Assembly: GCA_016858145.1 (NCBI GenBank)
Contig: JAEHOE010000043.1
Location: 682,001 to 746,000, forward strand
Source: Edaphochlamys debaryana
Taxonomy: Eukaryota > Chlorophyta > Chlorophyceae > Chlamydomonadales
Direction: 5' to 3'
DNA length: 64,000 nucleotides
Part shown: positions 1-12,308 of the stretch, piece after piece
How positions within the stretch are numbered: position 1 is the stretch's first letter
Layout: each line of letters starts with the position of its first letter
Notes under the pieces: generated by a model
What the model was told of the DNA's origin: nothing
Database searches by the model: none
Seen by the model: the letters and a program-made list of their open reading frames with translations, nothing else
Position numbers and translations under genes: made by a program

Positions 1-692
1 CACTAGACCCTGCCCGCCCGCGGCATACCCGTGGGCCCCCCCAATGACTCGGACCTGACTTGGGCCTGATGTGGGATGTGAATGATGTGGCAGCATTTGG
101 CAGAAGGTACGACTGCCAAGACCGAAGCTGACACCGGGGAGGCACCGGCAAACATCTCCACGGACGCGGGGCGAAACATCTTCACACCGACCCGAAACAA
201 AGTGGCGCAATTACTTGAACTGGTTGGGTCTGTCTAAGGATGATGACATCGCGCTCGGTGCGGGCTGAAGTGAGGAATTGCATTGCGAGGGCTTCGGGCG
301 GGCGGCCCTGGGCGACCCCAGCCTGTCCACGCGGGGCTCTGCAATACTCAGGAAGCGAGTTGACGGTCAGGTGCGCATGGGGGGGCCTGACCATGGCGGG
401 GTCTGGCGTGCCGCGGGTACACGCGGCCCCCGCGATGACCTGGGCCCAGCCCGGGCCTGGTCAAGGCCCCGCCATCGGGCCCGTGTTATAGAGTTGGAGT
501 TAGTCTATGAGACTACTTGCAGTCAAGCACAATTGCTTAATAGAAGTTTGTCGCACTCCTGAGCAGCGCGATTACTACCATCGAACGCGTTTACTACCAC
601 GCCTTGCACGCCGACACGGAACTGTGGACACGAATCTTCATACCGCTATCAGCTATTGTTCGCCTCAGATACTACTTACACCAAAGCGCGAC
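1..692. other. Upstream non-coding region
   Basis: No convincing gene is visible here. Open frames on both strands are low-complexity GC-driven stretches without domain character. The last part (about 490-692) is less GC-rich and is probably the promoter and 5' UTR of the following ankyrin-type gene. No clear TATA box was found. Confidence 0.5.
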
Positions 693-2724
693 ATGGACGC
701 TTCGCTCATCTGGAGCCCAGACGTCCTGAGCGTCGTAGCATCTCACCTGCAGCCTAACAACGTCACGCTGCTGCGCTTGGTCAACAGGGCGACGGCGTCG
801 CTCTTCTCGCAGCATGACAAGATCCATCTGGCCGAGCCCGTGCCATCCTGGGCCTTCACCCAGCACTGGACGCAGCCGGGGGCCTGCCGGGCCCTCAGCC
901 GGGACAAGCGCCACCAGCTGACCACCTCCATCGCCACTGTTGGCGCCGTAGCGAACCTGAAGGCGGCGCTGGCGGCAGCCGGCCTGGAACCCAGGGACGA
1001 CCAGCTCAAAGCCGCTGCCAAAGGCGGCTACCTGCGCACCTGCCTCTGGCTTACCGAGCCTGGCCGGCTGAGAGAAGAGGTCGACTGGGCCGTTCTTTTA
1101 ATCTCCTCGGCAGAATCAGGACAGCGCACAATCTGCAAATGGTGCCTGAAGCACCTGGGGCAGGGCCCGGAAGGCGTCCGCCCCTCTACCCTCCGGCACG
1201 CAGCCAATGCAGCCGCCTCGGGGGGCCACGTCGAGCTGATGGAGTGGCTGCTGCAGCTCGTGCCCCAGCCGATGAGCTGGGGTCTGTTCTACCTCATCCG
1301 CTCAGCGCTCCAGGGCTGCGACCTCCGCACCGTGCTGTCGCTGTGTCGGTACGGCCCTCAGCATTCCCTGGAGAACCTGGCGGACATGCGGCCAGGCAAG
1401 AGCTGGAGGGGCCTCCTGCGGGCTGCGCTCAAAAGCCCCAAGGACTGGCGGGCCAAGGCTGAGTGGGTGCTGGTGCAAGCGGCGGAGCTGGGCGTCCCTG
1501 CGTCGACCGGCCCCCTCGGGGGCCATGTCAGCAGCCTCTATCAGGCGGCTCTGGAGCCTCACCCCGGTCAGGGCCCGGAGGCGGCGGTGGAGCGGCTGGA
1601 GTGGCTCACAACCCAGGGCTGCCCCCCCACACGTGAAGCTCTAGATGACGCCCTGGACCGGGGCAACGTACCGGGGCTGCGCTGGCTCCTGGGCGAGGGC
1701 ATTGTGGTTGTCGAGGCCGGCGAAAGGTACGTCGGCAGCAACCTGCACCCAGCAGCGACGCAAGGGCGGCTGGACATTCTGCAGGCGATGCGTGAGGTCG
1801 TGGACTTCCCGCCGTATCTGTGGTCGTTGGTGGTGCGCGGCGCGCTTGAAGGCGCCCAGCTCGCCGTGCTTCACTGGGCCGCAGACCGCCTGTCCCCGGA
1901 CGAGCTTGGCGGGGCCCTCGAGTGGGCCGCCAGCACGGCGGTGTCCTCTGGATGCTTTCAGACGATGCGGTGGGCCCTAGATCACGGAGCCACCCTGACC
2001 GAGGATGCGTGGCTCGCTGCAGTCGGGTCCGGGGCTGAGGCCGTTGTGGAATTCCTGGCAGAGATGGGCTGCCCTAAGCCGGTGAGTGGGTGGGGCGATG
2101 GCGGCGGCTGTCTAGGTTCCGGTGCAGGGCGGAGGGATAGCGGGCGCTGATGGGCGGAGAGGGCCTGCCTGGAGCGTGCGAGCAGGGTGGAGGGGTCCAC
2201 ATACCTTACTGGGGAGTGCAGGCTAAAGATCTGCGGGGCGGAGCAGCTGAGGTCTCTCTGGGTGTATGATCAGCTAGAGGCGGTTATGGGTGCATCGACA
2301 GATGCCCTTGACCCCCTGCCACCCCCCGCACACAACACGCGCCTGCGCCCGGCCCGCTCACACCCCACGTTCCTGCCCCCAGCTGACGGGAGAGCCCTAC
2401 GATCATGCGGTTGAGATCGGAGCGTGGCATATGCTCCCTGCCCTGTCCCGGGCTGGTGTACCGCTCGGCTCTCGCCTGAATCACCTGTGCGCGTTCTGCA
2501 TGCGCAAGGGCGCCCCGGCGGCGGTCCGGCAATGGTTTGAGGCAGCAGCGGGCGTGGACCCGCGGGTAGCGGCGGTGGCGGCCTATGAAGAGGATGAGGC
2601 GGAGGAGGAGGCGAGGGCTACGGCCGGGGGGGCGGCGGTTGAGGAAGCAGGGCTGATGGAGGATCTGGTATGGGCCAAAGTGGAGAGGCGGAGGCGAAAG
2701 CGGGGGGCCGGGCGAGGGCGGTAG
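693..2724 (+). CDS. F-box-like / ankyrin-type repeat protein
   Basis: Two exons, 693-2081 and 2383-2724, give about 576 residues; the junction CCG|GTGAGT ... CCCCCAG|CTG keeps phase 0. The N-terminus (SPDVLSVVASHL, then a Leu-rich NRATASLF segment) resembles an F-box-like helix pair. The body consists of degenerate helical units of the ankyrin type seen in green-algal proteins: AAKGGYLRTCLWL, AASGGHVELMEWLLQ, ATQGRLDILQAMRE, AVGSGAEAVVEFLAEMGCP. Such repeats normally act as protein-binding scaffolds, and an F-box-like start would suggest a ubiquitin-ligase adaptor, but that is inference. The C-terminus is acidic (EEDEAEEEA) then very basic (RRRRKRGAGRGR). ATG 693 is chosen because the frame upstream lacks protein character. 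Gene structure is fairly secure; the function is not. Confidence 0.75.
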
Positions 2725-4553
2725 CGGAGCGGGAACATGGTAACGGGCAGGACCGGAGGGGGGTGCGGTATGGGCGCAAAGGCAGTCATGTATGGTGGCG
2801 GGGAAGCGGCGGCCGAGGTTAACATGAGACTTACACCTCTTGCTGCCTTACCACCTGATTGCTTTGTCTATTGTACCGGATGTTTGGGGCCAGGAGCAGT
2901 GGGGCCAGGAGCCTGTGTTGTTTTTCGCCGCAATCAGCTGTTGCCTGAGTGCTGGCACGGGATACTTGAGTGCGTGCGTCGCTTGATGTTTTCGGCCGCG
3001 GCAGGGGCGGGTCGTATTGAGCAGAGAAGCAAGAAGCATGAGCACATACGGCCTGCAGTGGGCTGAGGTGGCGGGGGAGAGATCTGAGGAGAGCGCTGGC
3101 GGCAAAGGTTAGGGCCGGCCTTACCGGTTGACTTGCACGGCGGCTGGACCCGCCGAAGATAGAGCACTGAAGCAACGTTCAGTACCGTGCGCGCGCCTAG
3201 AAGCACGCGATCTCGGTACGAGAGAGCGGGGAAGCGCCCATGGGCTCGCGCTCTGCGTGGCTGGAAGTGGCCTAGTGTGTGGGGTGCCCCACACTTTTTC
3301 CGCAAAAGGAAGGTGCCGCTCCTGAACATTCCCGGCCGTGCCTGGGCCGTATCTGTGAACTGTGGAGCCTTAGCGCAGCCAGCCCAAACCCTGTTTGGGG
3401 GGGAAATGTGGGCGCATGGCCTGAATGGGGTTGCATGAAATTGACGGGCATGCAAGGGCGGTAGTGGCAGGGCCCATGCGACCGCACCCAATTTCGCACT
3501 TTGGCCCTGGGAAGATGGCAATGATGCTGCAATCTGGGCAGGCCGGCAGGGGGCTCAGCTGTTGCGGTGGACTGCCGCAATGCAAGCAGGATGGTTCCGA
3601 TCCGCAGCACGAATCCCCGCTTGCTTGCTGTTGGAGCCCAGCACACAGAACTGATGGAAGGCGCCGCAACTGTTGGTACCAGTACCCCCGCGGATGCCAG
3701 CGCCGTGTCAGCTGGTCGGCAGGTCCCTGTGACCCCCTGCCTTTAGTACGGCTTCAGAGAGCAGTGCCTCCTCGGTGGCTCGGTCCCCAACGCGTCCCGC
3801 GGTACACCCGGGCTGTGCAGCCCCTACAGGCCCCCATGCTCTGAGGTTGTAAGGGCGGGCTCAAGGCCTGAGGGTTTGGATTTTGAGTTGCGGCACGATG
3901 GGCGCTCGTCAGGCCTTGCTACCAGGGCCGAGCTCCGCAACACGCGCTTCAGGTACCGCACCTTCGGCCAGGTAGCGCAGCGATGCCCTACAGCCCCTCC
4001 CGCCGTCTCTCCGTACACCGCTGCTCCGTAGGTCCCTCCTTCCCTCCTCCCGCCTTGCCCCGCAGGAGGGCTACGCCCCCTGCATCCAGAAGTCCAGGGC
4101 GCTTGCCGTGTGGCCACCACTTTCATGAACCTGTTGCTGCCGAGCGTGATTAATCAACTTAGGCGGCACGAAGCTGTGTGGGGAGGGGGTGGCGCCCCCT
4201 AGTGATGGGTCGGACTGAGCGCGGCTACGGGGCGGGGTCTAATGGGGGCGTCGGGGGAGCAGCGGGGACTGGGGCGCCCGCCGCGCAGGGACCGACTGCA
4301 CCACACCGCGAGGCACTGAGGCCATCGACCGCCCTTCCGCTTCACCCCGCCCAAGAAACGTAGATCCAATAGCTGAGTACTCATAGCGCTGGGCCCTGCG
4401 TCGTGGCAGTATGCAGCGATCGAACAGCTGCAACAGCTCCCATTGCCCGCCATCAAACATTTCCCCGCCCTCGCGCCCTTCAGCCTGCATACTTGGGCAC
4501 CGTCCCAAGCTTCATAGATCACCCTGTAGGACCGTTTAGCAGCTGTGACAACC
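2725..4553. other. Intergenic, no gene recognised
   Basis: I see no supported gene in this stretch of about 1.8 kb. It should hold the 3' UTR of the ankyrin-type gene and the promoter of the nucleotide-sugar transporter. A TGTAA at 3848-3852 is a possible poly(A) signal but lies 1.1 kb past the stop, which is long. Confidence 0.45.
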
Positions 4554-6637
4554 ATGAATCCGATAGGATGGCTGTGGGCTAAGGTCAAGGCGCACGAGAA
4601 GGTGCACGTAGCGTGGTGCGTGATCGGCATCGTAGGATGCCTCATGCTCTATGGAGTCCTCCAGGTGCGGCAGCGGAGCTACTGCGGGCGGCAGGCTGTG
4701 GGAGGTCGCAGCATGCGCGAGCTGCCCCCGCCGTTGCCGCTTTACAGGAGCGCATCATGACGATGCCTTACGGGCCGGAGGGCGCGGGCGAGGTCTTCAA
4801 GTACTCCCTGTTCCTGGTAGGCATCGCGGAGCCAAATTGCAAGGGACAACAGCCGGGGCTTGCGGGCGCACGCACTAGAGGCGGGGTGCCCAACCGAAGG
4901 GCCATCAACACCATGGCTAAGAGCGTCTGCCTTTGGCTTGCAGGTGCTCTGCAACCGCCTCACCACCTGCGCAGTCGCCATCGTTATGCTGGTGGTGAGT
5001 GCGTACCCGTGCCAGCAGTAACGAAGCTCCCAAACGGCAGCAGCTAACTCGCTTTCAACGAAACTCCGCAGTATGACGGCAAGTACTCGGAAATTAAGCC
5101 GGTCGCTCCCATTTGGACCTACTTCGCCGTCTCGCTGTCCAACGTGGTCGCTACTACGTGCCAGTACGAAGCGCTCAAATACGTCTCGTTCCCGGTCCAA
5201 ACCCTCGGGAAGTGCGCAAAGATGCTGCCGGTTATGATCTGGGGCATTTTCATGCTCCGCAAGAAGTACAAGGCCGGGGACTGGGGCCTGGCTCTGGTCA
5301 TCACCTCTGGTTGCACGGTGTTCCTGCTGACGGGCGAGGTCAAGTCGAAGGTGTCGGAGAGCCTCTGGCACAGCAGCGTGTACGGGGTTGCCCTCATGCT
5401 GGGCTACCTGGGCTTCGACGGCTTCACCTCCACCTTCCAGGATAAGCTGTTTAAGGGCTACAACATGACCACCTACAACCAGATGCTGTACACCACTCTG
5501 TGCTCTTCCATCCTGAGCGCTGTCGGTAAGCGCTGGGTCCTTGGGCGCCGCCCCAGGCGGGGCACGCGTGGGTGCACCGCGGACGCGGTGGAAGCGCACA
5601 CAAGCTCATCTGCTTACCACTCTTGACCTACCTACCTGTCTTGGCACACGTCCTTGCACCCCTCGCATACGAACACTGGCCGCGGTATCCTGCCCTTGAC
5701 AGCCCCGGCGTCCGTTGTTGTGCAGGCCTGATCAGCTCTCGTCAGCTGCCCCTCGCCTTCGCCTTCGTCAACCGCCACCCAGACGCCCTGACCGCCATGA
5801 TGACTCTGTCCTTTGCTGCCACCACTGGGGCTCTCTTTATTTCGTACACCATTAAGACGTTCGGTTCCCTGGTGTTCGCGACGGTGGGTTCCTACACTCC
5901 GTCGGACTTGGGCGACGGGCTGACCCTAGCTCACCATGGGTTGGGGGAGGGCTCGGAGCTCAGCTGGTGGAGCAGTAACTCCTCTGGGCAGACGGTCCGG
6001 CTTCGCTGCAGGGCTGTTGAGGAGGCCCAATGGGCAGGTCTGCTCATGTCAGGCAGAGGCAAGGCCGATCATAACGGCGCTTGCCTTCCCCACCTCTGCT
6101 TCCTGACTCCACTTGAACTGAGCCGCTTTGCCTCGTAACCCTCTGTCCCGTAACCCCAGATTATGACCACCCGCCAGTTCCTTTCCATCCTCCTGTCGTG
6201 CGTGATGTTCGCGCACCCGCTCAGCGGTGGCCAGTGGTGAGTGGGCATGTCACGCTCTGTCATGCACTTGCCTCGGTCCGGTCGGTTTGGCAGGCCCAAA
6301 CCGACAGAGTAGGCACGGGGTGAACGGCACCGAACCGTCACCGTCATAGCCGTGGAGGCTCGGGACACCTCTACCCTTGGGAACGCCACGCCCTTGTCCC
6401 TAGCCATTTGCGGCGGCTGACGTCCGCTTTTCTTGGCTGCGCCCTCGTCGCAGGCTGGGTTCCACCCTGGTCTTTGGCGCTCTGTACTACCAGGGCTTCG
6501 CCAAGAAGCACGAGAAGCATGGGGCGAAGGAGCACAGCGGCAAGGACGCGCCGGTGCGGGTGGAGCCGAAGGACGCGGAGAAGGGCCCCATTGACGAGGT
6601 GGCCCCCCTGCTGGCGGCCAAGTTGGAGGAGAAATGA
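4554..6637 (+). CDS. UTR5: Nucleotide-sugar transporter, UTR5/SLC35B type
   Basis: Seven exons: 4554-4664, 4748-4816, 4944-4994, 5072-5525, 5726-5883, 6160-6236, 6454-6637; 367 residues, all phases consistent. The protein follows plant UDP-galactose/UDP-glucose transporter UTR5 (SLC35B family) closely: MLYGVLQERIMTMPYG near the start, VLCNRLTTCAVAIV, TTCQYEALKYVSFPVQTLGK, GYLGFDGFTSTFQDKLFKGY, and the family motif FATIMTTRQFLSILLSC formed across the exon 5/6 junction. About ten hydrophobic segments are expected. Family members exchange UDP-sugars for UMP in ER or Golgi membranes, supplying glycosylation; the related PAPS transporters are the main alternative substrate class. The charged tail (KKHEKHGAKEHSGK ... 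KLEEK) is cytosolic; its KKHEKH stretch is internal rather than at the C-terminus. Start ATG 4554 is the first in frame. Confidence 0.9.
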
Positions 6638-6943
6638 AGCGAGGATCCCACCCTGCCGGTGACCAACGCCGCAAACGTTTGGCGGCGCCGTTTTGAGCGG
6701 GAGGGCTTCAAGGTTCACGGGCAGTAGAGGCGGTTCCGGACCAGGCTGCTGCTCTCAGCAGGAAGCCTCGCACACAGGCTCAATGGGTTGGCCGCTGGGC
6801 AGAGATAGCTACCGCTAGTGTCGCGCCTGATGGGAGATGTTTGGGATCTCGCATGTGCAGAAGCGTGCAGCATGCGCCATGACGGACGCAATGACACTGT
6901 GACCCAATTCGGACTTGGCAGGACTCAGCCGAACATTAAGGTT

Positions 6944-6948
6944 TTACA
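6944..6948 (-). terminator. TGTAA poly(A)-type signal, LON-domain gene
   Basis: TTACA on the plus strand (TGTAA on the minus strand) 271 nt downstream of the LON-domain gene's stop codon, a normal green-algal 3' UTR length. Confidence 0.4.
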
Positions 6949-7210
6949 GTTTGAAGTCTTTGACCAGGGCCAGGGCCGCCAGTACCCTGCGTGCTTCTCG
7001 CGCCCTGCGCAGCACCTCGAGCAGCCGGTCGCGAATGGAGGGGCTCTCGAGCAGCTGCTGGCGGGCCGTGTTGTCCGTGGCCTGAGGGCAGGAGGCGGGG
7101 AGGGGTGCGGAGAGGGGATGCTGTCAACGGCTCGCCCAGAGCCAACTGTCGGCCGCTTCATTCAGGGTGGCGTAGAGTAATTATGTAGGATGCAACGCAC
7201 GGATGCTTCG

Positions 7211-7215
7211 TGTAA
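7211..7215 (+). terminator. TGTAA poly(A)-type signal, transporter gene
   Basis: TGTAA is the green-algal nuclear polyadenylation motif. It lies 574 nt after the transporter stop and just beyond the stop of the convergent LON-domain gene, so the two 3' UTRs would overlap. Single pentamer; weak evidence. Confidence 0.35.
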
Positions 7216-7218
7216 GTC

Positions 7219-10200
7219 TTAAGTGTGGCAGACCAGATTTTCACTTGCCTCGATGAAGATGGACGCAGCCGCGTAGGCTAGCCTCAGCGCCCGCCGCTCA
7301 GGTGGGTAGCAAGGGTGCGCGTACACGTCAAGGCCCTCCGACGCCGGGTGCACGCGCGGCTGCGCCGTGCCCGTGGTCCCCGCCTGCGCCGCCCACGCAC
7401 CCCCCGCAGCAGCCTCGCTCCCACTCCCACTCCGGACACCGACCCCGCTTGCGCCTGCGCCTGCCCCCGACGCCGGCACCCTGGCGGCCTGCGCCTGCGC
7501 CGCCAGCACTGCCGGCGGCGCCGCCTCCGCCAGCTGCGCCTCTGCCAGGTCATCATCAGGGCGCAGCTGCAGCATCCCCAGCGGCAGGCCCAGTCGCCGC
7601 TGGTGCACGCGCGCCGTCAGCACCGCCAGCGCATCCAGATCCTCCCACAGCTGCCCCTCCAGGACGAGCAGGTCGTACCGGGAGTGGCCCGTCAGGCGGC
7701 CCAGCACGTCAGACAGAGGGTCCGGCCCAGGCGGGTCCGGCTCGAGCCCGCAGTCATCGTCGGCGCCGCCCGGGCCGGCACCGGATCCGCTTGTGGAGGG
7801 GTTCGCCGCGCCGCTGGCTGCAGGGGACGGGGGGCTGGGGGAGGGAGAGGGCTCTGGCGGGACGGGGGCGGCGCCGCCAGCACTGGAGGGCGCGGAGGAG
7901 CTGGGCTGCGTGGCGTCGTCACGGAAGCCGAGGGAAGCTGCCGCCGCGGCGACCGCTTCTGCCGCCGGCCCCATGGCCCCCGCCGGCGGCGCGTAGGCAG
8001 CGGCGCCGCCGAGCCCCGACCCCGACCCCATCCCTGTCCCTAACCCAGCCCCGCCACCTTCCCCGCCGGCGCCCCCCGCGCCCTCACCCCGCGCCCCCGC
8101 CCCGCCCCCGCTCGCCCCCTGCGCCTGCGCCGCCTCCGCCACTACCGCCGCCGCGGCAGCCCGCGCCTCGGCCGCCAGCGCCGCCGCCGCGTCGGCCGCC
8201 GCCGCCAACCCCAGCGCCGCCAGGTCCCAGCGCCCCACCACGGGCCCATCCGGCAGCGGCACCACATTGAGCACGCCGTGGTCCACCAGGTCAGACACCA
8301 GCTGGCGGGTGGCGGCGGGGCTGGCGCCCTCGGCGGGGCAGCGACCGCCCCAGGCCGCGCCGCGCGCCGCCGCCGCTTCGTACGACAGCCAGCGCCAGGA
8401 GGCGGCGGTGGCGGCGGCGGCGGCAGCGGCGGCGGCCACGCGCACGGCGGCGTCCACGGGGCAGGCGGGCACGCCGACGGGGCCTGCGGAGGGGCAGGTT
8501 AGAAGGGCGGGAGGAGGGGTGTTTGGCGCTGGGCGGGTTCTCACAACGCAGGTTCCCACCGTATCCAAGCCCGCATCCGACATCAAGACACCCCACGCCT
8601 TCCTCTTCCACCCCCCAGCCACTCTGCTCCCCGTCCCTCCTTGTCCTGAACCGCCCCCTTCCCCTCCAGCAGCTCCCGCTCGTGCCGTGCCCCCGCCCAT
8701 ACACACACGCGTTTCCCCCCCGTCCCCTCCCACACCCCCGCTCACACACGTCCGCGTCCAGGGCCGCCCCCAGCGCCTCCGCGTGGTGCGCCTCCAGCAG
8801 CTCGCGCTCGTGCAGGGGCGCGCAGCGGCCGCGGGAGAAGGGCGCCTGCTGCAGGCAATGGAGCACCTGGGGGGTGGAGTGGGGGCAGGGTAGGGGCGGG
8901 GGGAGAAGGAGGGGGGGCTTGAGGTAGGGGATAGGCGTTGCGGGGCGGTAGCGCGGAGTGTGGACCTCATTAAATAGTTGGCCCCGTGGTCTCCCGCGCA
9001 GGCGTCTCCCGGGTCGATGGAGGCGGGCGGCCATGCCGTTCAAATTAAGGCCAGCACCATGAGCTTGCCATCCTTATTGCCCCTCCAAGACTACCCCCTG
9101 CCCTAAGGGCCAGACAGAACCCCTTCTCCCTCCATGCCTACCCCCCTTTGCCCCTTACCTTGATGCGGCACAGGGCCGTTGCCAGCACCATGAGCTTGCC
9201 GTCCTCCAGCCGCACCGCCCGGTGCACCTCCATCAGCGATCCAACCTGTGGCGCGGCACACGCATAGCACGGCAGTTCACGCACCTCACGGCACGGCGAG
9301 GCGCGAGACGGTGTGCGGCACACGCAGCACGCAATGGCAGAACTGAGTTACCGGTACCTGCACTGGCCACCGCTGGTTAGAGCGCGTCCGTGCGTCCCCC
9401 ACCCCCACAGCTGTGAGGTTCCTGCAACTTCAAGCGACCAAGCTCCAAGCACCCTCGTAGCCCGCTGCCCAGCCGCCCCACGCCCACACATGCATGGCAT
9501 GCAAGAACCGACAGCTACCTGACCCACACGGCCACTCCCACTCCCGCACGCTGCTGCCGCCCCACCGTGGGCGCCGCCGAGCCGGGGCCGCACAGCGCCC
9601 ACGCCGCGTCCGCCCCTCCCAGGTTGCGCGAACCGCCCGGCAGGCGCACGTGGCCGAACAGCCAGGGCCGCGCGGGCGCCCGCAGGAGCATGGCGTTGAA
9701 CATGTGCACGTAGGCTGGGGGGGGGCCGGGGGAGGGGGAGGGGGAGGGGCATGGGGGCTCGGGAACATACCGGAAGTGGAAGGCCATGTCCGGGGCAGCG
9801 GCGCCGAGACGCTGCAGCCCAAGCCCCTGTGCCCCCTGCCCCCCCTGCACGTGGTCCACCCCACGCCCCCCCTCCCGAACGGCCACACCCCGTCACAGCT
9901 GTCCCGTAGCGTGTAAGCCACCAGCCGCCACCGCAACCGCTTCCCCCTCACAGCCGCCACGCCCAAGCACAAGCAAGAGTGCAAGGCGCTCAGGCTCTCT
10001 GGTGCTGGGACATGGGTGCAGAGGAACCATGCGGCCCGTACCCTAGGCCACCAGGTGCCGTGTACATGGCCACGCGCCCTACCCACTCTGACCTTGCCCA
10101 CCTGCCCGCTTGCCCTGCCCCTCCAATGCTTTCCCTGTTCACCTCTCCCCGTGTGCCCACACAGCCCCTTCTCCCAATCCTATCCATTGCCACGCCACTA

Positions 10201-10865
10201 GAATTGCAGCTCTTCGCCACCATTTCCCCGCTGGGAAGCCGCTGTAAGCGGTGAATACCCGCGGCTTCAACCTCCAGCCCTCCCAGCCCCTCACCCGGGG
10301 AGTGCACGTGCAGCAGTGTCTGCTGGCCCGGAAGGACCACGCTGTCCGCCCTCCACAGGGGCAGGTCAGCCAGGGCCGCCGCCTCGGGCCCCGACGCATC
10401 GAACGCGGCTGCGGGGCCGCGCAGGCCCGCGTCCGACGTGGCGGTCGGGGCGGAGGCGACCGGGGCGATGGGGGGTTGCGGGGTGGGCGCCGAGTCCGCG
10501 TCTGGAGAGGGGCCAAGGCCCAAGGGAGGAAGCCAAGTGAGGGGAGGGGAGGGGAGGAAACCAAGTGAAGAGCGGGACAGCGATGCGTCGCGGGGGGCCG
10601 GGAGCTGGCCGGGGTGGAGCGGGGTGGAGCGGGCCCACCGGCAGGGGGCGAAAAGCGGACCGTGGTTAGGGCCCACGAGGGTTTCCAATCCCTGCTCACA
10701 GAACAAGCGGCTCAATGCTTTCGCAGCAGCTCGCCATTCCGGGTCCGCGAAGCCGCTGGAGCTGCTCTTGCAAACAAGAAGGCTTCTGCCACGCGGGCGC
10801 GCGGTGCGCGCAAAGGGTTCAGCTCTAAGGATGCTGCTGCGGAGGTGGAAGTGATCGGCAGCCAT
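7219..10865 (-). CDS. LON substrate-binding-domain protein, plastid-targeted?
   Basis: Exons (minus strand): 10295-10865, 9566-9714, 9159-9245, 8746-8866, 7219-8483; about 730 residues with consistent phases. Residues 1-40 are Arg/Ser-rich (HLRSSILRAEPFARTARPRG), like a plastid transit peptide. The core resembles the N-terminal LON substrate-binding fold without an ATPase: LADLPLWRADSVVLPGQQ, HVHSPAYVHMFNAMLLRA (family pattern IFEPRYRAM), VGSLMEVHRAVRLEDGKLMV. The second half has a Gly/Ala/Pro-rich disordered insert, then LSDVLGRLTGHSRYDLLVLE and a C-terminal helix ending ENLVCHT. Stand-alone LON-domain proteins occur in plant plastids; substrates are unknown. The first exon may contain an unrecognised intron of length divisible by three (around 10500-10640), because that part is low complexity though open. 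Confidence 0.7.
8980..9052 (+). repeat. Dispersed repeat, copy 1
   Basis: A 73-bp segment nearly identical, same orientation, to 11978-12049; the shared core GGTCTCCCGCGCAGGCGTCT continues through a CGATGGAGGCGGGCGGCCA block. This copy is inside an intron (8867-9158) of the LON-domain gene; the other lies upstream of the disordered-protein gene. Confidence 0.85.
9049..9076 (-). repeat. Intronic copy of LON-gene exon 3 segment
   Basis: About 28 bp containing CCAGCACCATGAGCTTGCC match the coding sequence at 9180-9207 with few changes, 131 bp away, in the intron that follows that exon. No splice site is included. Confidence 0.7.
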
Positions 10866-12308
10866 TCGCGCTTGCGGGCTGGCGCGCTGCCTCGCAGCGC
10901 CCGCCCGGTAGCGCAAGCGCGCTTGCACTCCTGCTAATTGCGGGCCATACGGTGGGCTGCGCAGTCGATGCTTTCTTTGAATACCCTGGCCATTGCGCTA
11001 CTGTCCGCGGTGTGGAGAGCGGGGCGCGTGAGGCCCATGGGACGACTAATACGGCAGGCAGGACACAGGGTCACAGTCCCCGAGCTGCACCGGTCTTCAG
11101 CACAACGACCGCCCGACACAGACACCTGACACATTGCAATATCCAAACACCTCGCTCGCGGAACAGCAAGAGTTCGCAAAGTACTGGGGTCCGCATTCTC
11201 TCGATTGCGACTGCCGAGCTGCCGACCTTAACTGGGTGCCCAAGTGAACACAAGAACGACCCTGCATCGCTAGCTGCTTACAGCGTCGGACGGCAGTAGC
11301 GCCCTCACGAACTCAGCTTCATCTCGGCGCCTCCCACGTAGGGTGAGCCCCAGGGCCCGGATTCCGGCTTGTGACGACCCCTCGACAATGTCTGTATCCA
11401 TCGAGAGGGCTAAAGGCCAAGCTGGGGGCCTCAAGCCGGTGCTCGGGAGCGGGCATGGTCCGGGCCGCTTCCCGTCTGCCGGTTCGCGTCCGGCGTCTCT
11501 GGGATGCCGTAGACATTACGACTCAGACCAGACTCCGATGGGGCTGCTTGAACCTCCCAATCGGTGTACTTTCACCCCCAAACCCATTTGGCGCCAAGTG
11601 CACATCCGGCCCGCCCACCACCACCCCAACAGGCGCGCGAAAGGCTGTCTTGGCCACTTCTCCAACAAGACACATACACTACGGTCCACATCAACACCAT
11701 GGACTTCTCGGTGCGTGAGAGCCTCCTCAGTAGACTGCCTAATAGAGTAGCATTCGTGCGGCTGCCCGCATTTCGAGACGCGTACTTTGCGCCCCGCCCC
11801 GCAGAAGCTGGACGCTCTCGCAAGCGTTGTCCAACTATTATCGGAATCAGGCGAAGCATCGGCCAGCCCAAAGAGGGTGGGTGGGTGCAGCAGTCCGACT
11901 TGCCCTCCACGCGCCGGTTCCAGCGACTTCGTAGCGCCTGAAGCTGAAGTCGTGGAGCGTTTCACCTCACTTCTGCGGCCCCTTGGTCTCCCGCGCAGGC
12001 GTCTCCCGGGTCGATGGAGGCGGGCGGCCAGGCCGTTCAAACTGAGGCCTCGAGACCGAGGTGGGTTGACCCGTCGAGTCGTGCAGGCACCGCGCCGGTG
12101 TTCTCGAAGGGCACGCTTGCCGCCGGCGGCGTACAGTCCACGCAAGCAGACGCAGCTGACACGCGTACATCCTGTTCGTGGCCTACGCAGGTCGGGCCGC
12201 GCGAGCGCACAAGCCCGCTCGCAAGTCCCTCGCGAAGTCGGCCGTAAGAAGGCCGCGACTCCATTCGAGGCCGCGAGCGCTTTTCCCTTGGAAAGCCCTT
12301 TCGTGAAC
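10866..12308. other. Divergent promoter region with possible 5' exon
   Basis: This region separates the minus-strand LON gene from the plus-strand disordered-protein gene. At 11700-11711 an ATG GAC TTC TCG precedes GTGCGT; joined to a CCCGCAG acceptor before 11811 it would encode MDFS-KLDALASVVQLLSES and stay open to 12309, so an upstream start is possible. I could not choose, because part of the open frame is the dispersed repeat at 11978-12049. Confidence 0.4.
11978..12049 (+). repeat. Dispersed repeat, copy 2
   Basis: Near-identical to 8980-9052, 3 kb away in the same orientation. It lies about 260 bp before the ATG of the disordered-protein gene. Confidence 0.85.

Noticed and set aside
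8267..8893. Long plus-strand Ala/Gly-rich frames over the LON gene
   Set aside because: Shadows of the minus-strand Ala/Gly-rich coding exon.
10938..11299. Small plus-strand frames upstream of the LON gene
   Set aside because: They overlap the LON promoter and 5' region and show no protein character.
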